7,051 nucleotides of DNA from T1Sed10-7 sp041685505 (GTDB taxonomy: Bacteria > Actinomycetota > Nitriliruptoria > Nitriliruptorales > Nitriliruptoraceae), in assembly GCA_041685505.1 (NCBI GenBank), contig JAWLFQ010000098.1, positions 1 to 7,051 of the forward strand, written 5' to 3'. Positions 1 to 6,050 of this stretch are shown here, piece after piece. The notes under the pieces are model-generated. The model saw only the letters and a program-made list of their open reading frames with translations, was not told the origin of the DNA and ran no database searches. Made by a program: the position numbers and the translations under genes. Every line of letters begins with the position of its first letter. Position 1 is the first letter of the stretch.

Positions 1-1244
1 GAGTTCTCCAGGCCGTCGATGAAGGCCTGGTTGTTCTCCGGCGGGGTGAAGGTCAGGAACTCGTCGATGGCCTCGGGGTCGTCGACGCGTGAGGGGATGT
101 TCGCACCGAGCTCGGCGATCTCCGCCTGGACCTCACCGTCGGTCAGACGGGTCACCAGCTCGAAGGCCTCGTCCGGGTGGTCGGTGTTGGCGTTGACCAC
201 GTAGGCGCCCCAGAAGGTCCAGTTGACCGCACCCGCCGGACCCTCCGGGACGTTGACGACGTCCCAGTCGAAGTCGTTCTCCCGGTAGGCGGGGGTGGAC
301 CAGCGGCCGGTCAGCTGCATCCCGACCTGACCTGCCTGGAAGGGTGGCTGGGAGTCCTCGCCGTAGGGCACGCCGAGGCCGTCCTGGTACAGCCCGGACA
401 GGTACTCGAGCCCGAGGACGGACTCGTCGCTGCCGACGCGCGACTCGGTACGGGCCTCGTTGAAGAACCCGCCGCCGGCGGAGTTCATCCACACACCCGG
501 GTTCGCCCACCAGTTGTTCATCCCGAAGCCCTGGATGTCGTCACCCAGCGCGTCGACCGCCTCGGCGACCTCGCGGAAGGTGTCCCAGTTCCACTCGCCG
601 TCGTCGTTCAGCTCGCGGGGATCGGGTGCCCCGGCCTCGGCCAGCAGGTCGAGGTTGAGGTAGAAGGCGAAGGTGGAGACGTCACGGGGCAGCCCCCACA
701 GCGAGGTGCCGGAGGTCTGGGTCTGGGGGTCGTAGGTGAGCAGCTCCATCGGGCCCGGCGCGTAGGCGTCGTCGCCGGCGTAGCGCTCGCTCGTCTCCGA
801 CGCCTCGCGCAGGTCCAGGATCAGCCCCCGGTTGGCGAAGTCGGCGATGTCGGTGCCGGGGATCCAGAACACGTCGGGCGCCGTGCCTCCGGCGATCTCG
901 GTGCGCAGCACGTCCTGATAGGCGGCCGTCTCGGTGCCGCCGGCCTCGTACTCCAGCGTGGCGGCGTCCCACTCCGCGTCGATCGACTCGCTCACGCCCT
1001 GGTAGACGTCGATCTCCTGCTGGTTGTCCGGCCGGGTGCGCCACCGCAGCGACACGGCTTCGCCGTCGTCACCGGTGTCACCGGCAGCCTCGTCGTCGTC
1101 GCCGTCCTCCTCGGGCTCGTCCTCGGGCTCCTCGACCTCGTCGTCGGTCCCGGGGTCTTCCTCGTCGGTCGTGTCGTCCGCGCCGCAGGCAGCCAGGGTC
1201 AGCCCCAGTGCCATCAGCAGCGCGATCCACCGCTTGGTTCGCAT
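1..1244 (-). CDS. Sugar ABC transporter substrate-binding lipoprotein (3' end missing)
   Basis: Probable extracellular, membrane-anchored solute-binding protein of a sugar ABC importer. The ATG at 1244-1242 opens a frame of 414 complete codons that runs off the left edge. Residues 1-20 form a lipoprotein signal peptide: basic start (MRTKRW), hydrophobic core, lipobox L17-A-A-C20. Residues 23-62 are an acidic linker (25 of 40 residues Asp or Glu, no Lys or Arg). The mature domain then begins, with the family-1 sugar-binder signature GGTAPDVFWIPG near 119-130 and the following ADFANRG...L stretch. Trp- and Asn-rich stretches (NNWWANPGVW, VNWTFWGAYVV) suit carbohydrate binding. A purine-rich ribosome site (GGAGAGAGGG) precedes the start. 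Comparable proteins have about 420-470 residues, so perhaps 30-60 are missing. The galactosidase neighbours suggest a galactoside ligand such as a raffinose-, melibiose- or lactose-type sugar; this is inference. Permease genes would be expected beyond the left edge. Confidence 0.9.
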   Translation of the reverse strand, partial: MRTKRWIALLMALGLTLAACGADDTTDEEDPGTDDEVEEPEDEPEEDGDDDEAAGDTGDDGEAVSLRWRTRPDNQQEIDVYQGVSESIDAEWDAATLEYEAGGTETAAYQDVLRTEIAGGTAPDVFWIPGTDIADFANRGLILDLREASETSERYAGDDAYAPGPMELLTYDPQTQTSGTSLWGLPRDVSTFAFYLNLDLLAEAGAPDPRELNDDGEWNWDTFREVAEAVDALGDDIQGFGMNNWWANPGVWMNSAGGGFFNEARTESRVGSDESVLGLEYLSGLYQDGLGVPYGEDSQPPFQAGQVGMQLTGRWSTPAYRENDFDWDVVNVPEGPAGAVNWTFWGAYVVNANTDHPDEAFELVTRLTDGEVQAEIAELGANIPSRVDDPEAIDEFLTFTPPENNQAFIDGLEN

Positions 1245-1258
1245 CGTTCCCTCTCTCC
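1245..1258 (-). promoter_or_regulatory. Ribosome binding site of the lipoprotein gene
   Basis: The minus strand reads GGAGAGAGGGAACG immediately before the ATG. GAGGG lies 4 bases and GGAG 10 bases from the start, so either could pair with 16S rRNA. This supports the ATG at 1244, as does the signal peptide that begins there. Confidence 0.65.
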
Positions 1259-1278
1259 CGCACCACGGGTGTGGTGCG
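1259..1278 (-). repeat. Perfect 8-bp hairpin abutting the lipoprotein gene's ribosome site
   Basis: CGCACCAC and GTGGTGCG are exact inverted repeats around a 4-base loop (ACCC on the transcribed RNA). The hairpin ends directly at the purine-rich ribosome site of the lipoprotein gene. No T-run follows it, so it is not a classic intrinsic terminator. It may be an mRNA-stabilising or processing structure, or a protein-binding palindrome. The structure is seen directly; its role is inferred. Confidence 0.6.
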
Positions 1279-1286
1279 TCGTCGCC

Positions 1287-1312
1287 TGCACGTCGCGGGG
1301 TCGCGGCGTGCA
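1287..1312 (-). repeat. 11-bp hairpin just after galT
   Basis: Arms TGCACGCCGCG and CGCGACGTGCA (minus-strand reading) pair at 10 of 11 positions, with one A/C mismatch, around an ACCC loop. It begins 6 bases after the galT stop codon. It could be a U-less terminator of the kind proposed for high-GC bacteria. It could equally be a 3'-end stabiliser that lets galT and the lipoprotein gene be expressed at different levels from one transcript. It shares its loop sequence with the hairpin 8 bases further downstream. Confidence 0.6.
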
Positions 1313-1318
1313 TGATGG

Positions 1319-2482
1319 TCAGGTCCCGACCGTGTCGGCCACGTGAGCGGCTTCCACGACCGCGAGGTCGGGGAAGGACGCCGTCGCCGCACCGTCGAGG
1401 GGTGTGGAGACCGCTGCGAGCGCCGCCGCAGAGGCCTCCGGCATGGTGTCGTTGATGAACAGCCCCGCCGCCGTCTCCACGGTCGCCCGCATCTTGAGCT
1501 TGTCGGGCCCGCGGTTGGGCGGCAGGAACTCGAAGCTGAGGTGCCAGTCCTGCGCCACCTCGCCGTCGCTGTCGACCGGGGCCTGCTGGCACGCCATCAG
1601 GTAGGCCGTCGGCGTGTCGAACAGCCGGTCGTAGATGTGCACGACCTCGCGGAGCGCGGCCGCCAGGTCGCGACGCTCGTCGAGGGTGAGGTCGGGCAGC
1701 CGCCGGGCGCCGTGGCGCCGGGCACGTACGTGCAGCTCGAAGGGCCAGTCGGGCGCGAAGGGCACACCGATGGTGAAGCTCGCGTTCTCCCGCACCGTGC
1801 GTTCCGTGGCTGCGAGGTCGCGCGCGACCACCTCGCAGCTCAGGCAGGAGCCGGCGACCGCCCGGTGCGCCGCCAGCGCATCGACCCGTCGCTGCAGGTG
1901 CACCGGCAGGTGGTCGAGCGCGTAGATCTGCCCGTGCGGGTGCGACAGGGTCGCGCCGACGTCCTCCCCACGGTTCTCGAACACCAGCACGGCACGCAGC
2001 GTGGGGTCGGCCCACAGCTGTGCGGAGCGGTCGGTCCAGATCGCGATGACCCGTGCGAGCTCCGCGGCGGTCAGGGTCGCCAGCGACCCCTCGTGAGTCG
2101 GGGTGTAGAGCACCACCTCGCAGCGGCCCCGCGAGGGGGCGGTGCGCCCGTCGAGCTGCGGCGGGCCGGGCGGATCGGCGAGCAGGGTCGGGAAGCGGTT
2201 CTCGAACACCGCCGCTTGGTAGGGGAAGGGCAGCTCCGGTCCCCCGACGCACAGCGGGCACGTGGGTGCGGGCCGGTCGAGCGTGGGCGCGGTCTGCGGC
2301 CGGGTGTTGCGCGCCGGGGAGATCGCCACCCAGCTGTCGGTCAGGGCGTCGTGACGCAGGTGGAGGGCAGGCCACTCACCGCCCGGTGTGTCGGCCGGGA
2401 GCGGCTCACCGGAGTAGGCGCCGTAGACGTACAGGCGCCGACCATCGCCGTGCCGCAGCTCCCACCGCTCCAGTGTCTCCAT
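1319..2482 (-). CDS. galT: Galactose-1-phosphate uridylyltransferase
   Basis: Leloir-pathway enzyme that transfers UMP from UDP-glucose to galactose-1-phosphate, giving UDP-galactose and glucose-1-phosphate in the cytoplasm. The 387-residue product (E. coli GalT has about 348) shows the active-site HPHGQ at 181-185, with H183 as the expected uridylylated histidine. The structural zinc ligands appear kept: C75 and C78 (CPLC), H130 (PTHEGSL) and H181. The C-terminal half holds SFEFLPPNRGPDKLK and FINDTMPE, as in actinobacterial GalT. Two histidines of the E. coli iron site look replaced (Q299 in MACQQAP, S316 in WHLSFEF). About 30 extra residues follow the usual end. I chose the ATG at 2482 because an apparent promoter ends exactly there; a TTG at 2518 would add 12 residues but falls inside that promoter. 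There is no Shine-Dalgarno, which suggests a leaderless mRNA. Confidence 0.93.
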   Translation of the reverse strand: METLERWELRHGDGRRLYVYGAYSGEPLPADTPGGEWPALHLRHDALTDSWVAISPARNTRPQTAPTLDRPAPTCPLCVGGPELPFPYQAAVFENRFPTLLADPPGPPQLDGRTAPSRGRCEVVLYTPTHEGSLATLTAAELARVIAIWTDRSAQLWADPTLRAVLVFENRGEDVGATLSHPHGQIYALDHLPVHLQRRVDALAAHRAVAGSCLSCEVVARDLAATERTVRENASFTIGVPFAPDWPFELHVRARRHGARRLPDLTLDERRDLAAALREVVHIYDRLFDTPTAYLMACQQAPVDSDGEVAQDWHLSFEFLPPNRGPDKLKMRATVETAAGLFINDTMPEASAAALAAVSTPLDGAATASFPDLAVVEAAHVADTVGT

Positions 2483-2518
2483 CCATCGAAATCTAGTGAA
2501 CTTACGGAAACTTTGCAA
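2482..2518 (-). promoter_or_regulatory. Candidate promoter for leaderless galT
   Basis: On the minus strand, TTGCAA (2518-2513) is followed by a 17-base spacer and TAGATT (2495-2490, fitting TAnnnT). Seven bases later comes the A of the galT ATG at 2482. Spacer length and -10-to-start distance are those expected for a housekeeping-sigma promoter whose transcript begins at the start codon. The stretch 2485-2520 is only about 39% GC (14 of 36) in a very GC-rich window. No ribosome site precedes the ATG. Leaderless genes with this layout are common in Actinobacteria. Confidence 0.6.
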
Positions 2519-2634
2519 CTACCCCGCTAGTGCTTCGCTCTACAGGTCCGATAGGCGCACGAACGAAGCGTTCCGTAGGTTCTGACCGCGCACGTCCGAG
2601 CCGCCGAGGACGTCTCGGGTTCTCGCACCGGACG
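2483..2634. other. Intergenic region between beta-galactosidase and galT
   Basis: This is the largest gap in the window. Its galT-proximal end is AT-enriched and holds the promoter described separately. Near the beta-galactosidase stop, two inverted repeats share bases and cannot form together: CCGAG/CTCGG at 2604-2618 (5-base loop) and ACGTCC/GGACGT at 2592-2613 (10-base loop). A third small hairpin, GAACG-AAG-CGTTC, lies at 2561-2573. None is followed by a T-run. They could mark the end of the upstream transcript, but no clear terminator is visible and I see no open frame worth calling. Confidence 0.5.
2487..2513 (-). promoter_or_regulatory. Candidate operator: direct repeats one helical turn apart
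   Basis: Within the galT promoter, AAGTT occurs at 2513-2509 and again at 2503-2499, exactly 10 bases apart. TTC triplets recur at 2509, 2500 and 2490, so similar sequence faces the same side of the helix across the spacer and -10 box. DeoR-family regulators often bind short direct repeats containing TTTC or GAAA. Such a regulator lies upstream in the same locus and is the natural candidate. The repeats are short and no second copy of the element was found in the window, so the assignment is tentative. Confidence 0.35.
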
Positions 2635-4551
2635 TCAGTCGCGGTCGGAGACCGGCCCGAGACCGCCGATCGTACGGTCGCGGTGATCGAGGGTGACGTG
2701 CCGGCGAGCGCGTTCGAAGACCTCCAGATGCCCCGGTTTGGGGCGCCGGCCGAGCAGGCTGCCGAGTACCGCGGTCCACGCCTGCGTCGACGCCGCGCCG
2801 AGGTGCACGAGGTCGCCGCGCCGCACCACCACGGGCGCGCCGTGCAGCGGGCCCGCCTGCGCGCGGCCCAGCACCTGGGTACCGGGGTCGAGGGCGGTGA
2901 AGGTCTCGATCCATCCGCCGACCGGGAGCGGCTCCCGCGGATCGTCGAGGACCAGCCGGCTCGGCTCGGAGGTCTCGCGCGGCCAGCCGGCCGGGTTGCC
3001 GGCGTGCTCGACCCGTGCGCCGAGCCGTGCCGCGAGACCCGCGGGCACCGCTTCCTCGACCCACACCGCGTGAGGATCACGGGTCAGGCTGCGAGGGCCG
3101 AGCACCACCAGCACCCCCGCATCCAGCGCGGCCTCCACGTGCGCGATGCGTGCCGGCGTCGCGACGTGGAACCCCGGGGCGAGCACCATGTCGTAGCCCG
3201 TCAGGTCGGCGTCGACCGGCACGATGTCCACGTCCAGCCCGAGCCTGCGTGCGGCGGCATGGGCCGCGGTCACGAGCTGACGGTGACTGGCATCGCGCAC
3301 CTGGGGGATGACCTCGAGCATCCAGGCGTCGAGGTGATCGTGGAGCAGCGCGACCCGGGCGGCCGGTCGCTCCAACACCTGTGGCGACAGCCCGGCGACA
3401 CGGCGGTACTCCCCAAGGAAGCGCTCCGCCTCCGACCACGCCGGACCCCGGGTGCCGTCGTGGCGCAGCAGGGCCGCGTGGTGCTGCTCCTGGCCGGCGC
3501 GCGCCCCGCGCCACCGGAACCACAGCAGGGTCTCCACGCCGTGCAGCGCGGCCTGCCAGCACCACAGCCGCACCTGGCCGGTGGGGACCGCGGGGTTGTC
3601 CCCCGTCCAGTTCACGGGGCCGGGCTGCTGCTCGACGATCCACGCCCGGCCACCCCGGTGCTGCGGGCCCGCACCGCCGGGCAGCGCCGAACCGCGCGCC
3701 AGATCGAGCACGAACGCGACGTCGTCGGCGTCGCGCAGACCGTGGGGGTAGATGTCCACCGAGCCGAGCCCGGTCGGTCGCGCGACCTGGCGGGGGTCGA
3801 TGTCGACATCGCCGAGGTAGAGGTTGGTGTAGATCTCCCGGCCGGGGCTCCCCGTCGCGATCACCGCGCGCTGCTCGGCCAGGCCCTCGGCCGCCTGCGC
3901 GGCGGCGAACTCCAGGTGGGCCACCAGCAGGGACGGGTTGTGGTCGGTGACGGTGGGCACCGGGAGTTCGACGGCGTCGAAGTCCGGGTAGGTCATCGAC
4001 CAGAACACGGTGCCCCAGGCGGCGTTCAACGCGTCGATGTCCCCCTCGAACCGGCGACGCAGCCACGCCTGGAAGGCGGCCTGGCTCTCCTGGCTCCAGC
4101 ACCGGGCGGAGTCGTGGTTGCCGGGCTCGTTGTCCACCTGCCAGGCCACCACCGCCGGATGCTGGCCGTAGCGCTCCACCAGCACCTCGACGATGCGGCG
4201 GGCCTCCTCACGGTAGGCACGCGAGGTGGGCGAGGTGTGACGGCGCGAACCGTAGGCCTTGCGGCGCCCGTCGGGACCGACGGCCAGGATCTCCGGGCGT
4301 TCGCGCATGAGCCATACCGGTGGCGTGGCCGTCGGCGTGCCCAGCACGACCTGTAGGCCCGCGGCGGCCAGGGTCTCGATGGCCCGGTCCAGCCAGCCGA
4401 ACTCGAAGCGCCCGCGCGAGGGTTCGTAGGCACTCCAGGCGAACTCACCGACGCGCACGAGGTCCAGTCCGAGCTCCGCCATCGATGCGGCATCGGTCGC
4501 CCAGCGCGACTCCGGCCACTGCTCGGGGTAGTAGCACACACCGAAGCGCAT
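2635..4551 (-). CDS. GH42 beta-galactosidase, cytoplasmic
   Basis: Hydrolyses terminal beta-linked galactose, probably from lactose- or galactan-type oligosaccharides after uptake. The 638-residue protein has the GH42 length and order: a catalytic TIM barrel opening with MRFGVCYYPEQWPESRW, then a trimerisation-type middle domain (roughly 395-590) and a short beta domain at the end. The acid/base is expected at E142 (WQVDNEPG) and the nucleophile at E307 (WIVEQQPGPVNW). The cysteine cluster that binds zinc in some thermophilic GH42 enzymes is not apparent: the usual position reads RHTSPTSRAY, so this enzyme probably lacks that metal. There is no signal peptide. The frame stays open upstream to 4674, inside the alpha-galactosidase gene, but the ATG at 4551 matches the family's N-terminus and has GAAGGAG 8 bases upstream. 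It lies 62 bases after the alpha-galactosidase and probably shares its transcript. Confidence 0.93.
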   Translation of the reverse strand: MRFGVCYYPEQWPESRWATDAASMAELGLDLVRVGEFAWSAYEPSRGRFEFGWLDRAIETLAAAGLQVVLGTPTATPPVWLMRERPEILAVGPDGRRKAYGSRRHTSPTSRAYREEARRIVEVLVERYGQHPAVVAWQVDNEPGNHDSARCWSQESQAAFQAWLRRRFEGDIDALNAAWGTVFWSMTYPDFDAVELPVPTVTDHNPSLLVAHLEFAAAQAAEGLAEQRAVIATGSPGREIYTNLYLGDVDIDPRQVARPTGLGSVDIYPHGLRDADDVAFVLDLARGSALPGGAGPQHRGGRAWIVEQQPGPVNWTGDNPAVPTGQVRLWCWQAALHGVETLLWFRWRGARAGQEQHHAALLRHDGTRGPAWSEAERFLGEYRRVAGLSPQVLERPAARVALLHDHLDAWMLEVIPQVRDASHRQLVTAAHAAARRLGLDVDIVPVDADLTGYDMVLAPGFHVATPARIAHVEAALDAGVLVVLGPRSLTRDPHAVWVEEAVPAGLAARLGARVEHAGNPAGWPRETSEPSRLVLDDPREPLPVGGWIETFTALDPGTQVLGRAQAGPLHGAPVVVRRGDLVHLGAASTQAWTAVLGSLLGRRPKPGHLEVFERARRHVTLDHRDRTIGGLGPVSDRD

Positions 4552-4559
4552 CCGCGCCG

Positions 4560-4566
4560 CTCCTTC
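4560..4566 (-). promoter_or_regulatory. Ribosome binding site deciding the beta-galactosidase start
   Basis: GAAGGAG stands 8 bases before the ATG at 4551. It supports that start over the roughly 41-codon upstream extension of the open frame, whose arginine-rich translation does not resemble GH42 sequence. Confidence 0.75.
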
Positions 4567-4613
4567 GTCCTCCACCGGCTGGTGCCAGCGGCGTGCGCCG
4601 TCGGCCAGGGTCG

Positions 4614-6050
4614 TCACCGTAGAGGCCGGCCGGCGAGCGCGCCGCCGAGCTCCTCGTCGGGGTCCGGTGCCCACCGCGCCGCCCGTGCGGCCGGCGGCAA
4701 CAACAGCTCGCGGGTCCGCTCCAGTCCCTGCTCATCGAGGGCGGCGATGGGGTCACCGGAGACGGCCAGGGCGCCGTGCGCGGCCAGTTCCGCAGCCCAC
4801 AGCTCCCGCCGCTCCACCCCGGGGCGCAGCATCAGGCAGTCGGGGTCGTTGACCCACCAGCGGCCGTGCTGGAAGGCACGTGCGCGCCCCATCAGCATCG
4901 CGCCCCGCCCGGACGGTTGGCTGACGTCACCGAGCGGCGGTTCGAAGGCCGCGTCGATGTCGGGGGAGATCCGCATGGCGTCCACCCGCCCGATCGAGGG
5001 CAGGAGCGGCGCCCCACAGCCGAGCAGCACGGCCTGCTCGCCGATGGCCGCGCGGATCAGGTCGAGTCCGTGCCCGTAGGCCTCCAGGGGGGTGACGTCG
5101 GCGTGACGCCGTCCGGGCAGTGCACCGCCGTAGAGGAAGTCGATCTTGTGGTAGCTGAACCCCCAGCCGGTCAGGGTCGCGAACACCTCCTGGAGATGCT
5201 CGGCGGCGTCGGGGTGGGTGACGTCCAGCACGCCGATGCGTTGCCCCCAGTGGTGATCCGAGGCCTGTGCGCCGCCCACCAGCCAGTCGGGATGCGCCTT
5301 CGCGAGCGCACTGTCCGCACCCACCAGGAAGGGCGCGGTCCAGATGCCGGCCTCCCGGCCGGTGTCGGCGATGCGCGCCGCCAGGTCGGACAGGGGCGCG
5401 GGGAAGGCGTCGGTGCGCCGTGTGAGCCAGTCGCCGATGCCGGTCTGGTACCCGTCGTCGAGCTGCACCGTGTCCACGGCGAGGCCATGACGCTCGATCA
5501 GTGCGAGCTCGTCGCGCATCACCTGATCGGTGACATCGTGGTAGTAGCCGTACCAGGAGCACCAGCCCGTTCCGAGCTCGCGCTCGCTCCCGCCCGCCGG
5601 GACCCCCAGCTGCTCACCGAGCAGGCTGGCGTGCGTCTCCAGGGCCGTGGCGAGATCCGCGGCGTGCTCGGTGACGACCACCTCGCCGTCGGCGCTGATG
5701 CGCACGTGCAGGGCACCGTCACCGCGGGCACCGTCGCCCTCCACCTCCAGCCGGATCGACGCCACCTCGGTGTGGGGGTCGGGGCTGTGGAAGACCAGCA
5801 CCGGCGCGCCCTCGGCCGTCTGCAGCGCCAACAGGCCCTCACCCTGGAACCCCGTGGCGGGTCCGGGGGTCTCGGGACGGTAGGCCATGGTCTGCCAGCG
5901 CGGTCGTGCGGGCCGCGGGCTGGTCGCGGTGACACGGTGGACCCCGGCGGGGCTCCAGGACTGCCAGCCGTGCTCGTACACCAGGGCGGTGGCAGGGTCG
6001 ACGGGGTGTGCGGCGATGGTGCGGAAGTCGGCGTCTCGCAGCTCGGGCAT
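4614..6050 (-). CDS. GH36-type alpha-galactosidase, compact form
   Basis: Releases alpha-linked galactose, as found in melibiose and raffinose-family sugars, most likely in the cytoplasm since no signal peptide is present. The 478-residue product contains the GH36 barrel with GTGWCSWYGYYHDVT (160-174) and VQLDDGYQ (195-202). The nucleophile is expected at D304 in the KxD motif (YHKIDFLYGG). The acid/base is expected at D364 in RxxxD (MRISPD, R360 to D364). NDPDCLMLRP (401-410) also fits the clan. The protein is much shorter than the classical roughly 700-residue GH36 enzymes: little of the large N-terminal beta-sandwich precedes EHGWQSWSP at 26-34. The start is secure, because its ATG overlaps the regulator's TGA by one base (TGATG) with GGAG 5 bases upstream. 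Substrate preference within alpha-galactosides cannot be read from the sequence. Confidence 0.9.
   Translation of the reverse strand: MPELRDADFRTIAAHPVDPATALVYEHGWQSWSPAGVHRVTATSPRPARPRWQTMAYRPETPGPATGFQGEGLLALQTAEGAPVLVFHSPDPHTEVASIRLEVEGDGARGDGALHVRISADGEVVVTEHAADLATALETHASLLGEQLGVPAGGSERELGTGWCSWYGYYHDVTDQVMRDELALIERHGLAVDTVQLDDGYQTGIGDWLTRRTDAFPAPLSDLAARIADTGREAGIWTAPFLVGADSALAKAHPDWLVGGAQASDHHWGQRIGVLDVTHPDAAEHLQEVFATLTGWGFSYHKIDFLYGGALPGRRHADVTPLEAYGHGLDLIRAAIGEQAVLLGCGAPLLPSIGRVDAMRISPDIDAAFEPPLGDVSQPSGRGAMLMGRARAFQHGRWWVNDPDCLMLRPGVERRELWAAELAAHGALAVSGDPIAALDEQGLERTRELLLPPAARAARWAPDPDEELGGALAGRPLR

Noticed and set aside
1081..1160. Repetitive CTCGTC-type tract that might look like a tandem repeat or CRISPR-like array
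   Set aside because: It is the codon pattern of the acidic linker in the lipoprotein; there are no constant repeats with unique spacers.
2483..2518. TTG start for galT, adding 12 residues
   Set aside because: The added codons lie within the AT-rich promoter and have no ribosome site; the peptide MQSFRKFTRFRW is not a feature of GalT.
177..2530. Long plus-strand open frames of 389 and 395 codons opposite the lipoprotein and galT genes
   Set aside because: Both are complementary to genes with clear signatures (lipobox and solute-binder motif; HPHGQ). Their own translations resemble no family I know.
2530..4356. 608-codon open frame on the plus strand, opposite the beta-galactosidase gene
   Set aside because: Its translation is Arg/Gly/Pro/His-rich and low in recognisable motifs, as expected for the antisense of a high-GC gene. 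The minus-strand frame has clear GH42 catalytic motifs.
4589..4600. CGGCG-TG-CGCCG inverted repeat between the two galactosidase genes
   Set aside because: A 2-base loop forces the stem to open, leaving about 4 pairs. There is no T-run, and the genes are close enough to be cotranscribed.
4552..4674. Upstream extension of the beta-galactosidase by 41 codons, overlapping the alpha-galactosidase end
   Set aside because: The extension is Arg/Ala-rich and unlike the GH42 N-terminus. The ATG at 4551 has a good Shine-Dalgarno and begins the conserved MRFGVCYYPEQW.
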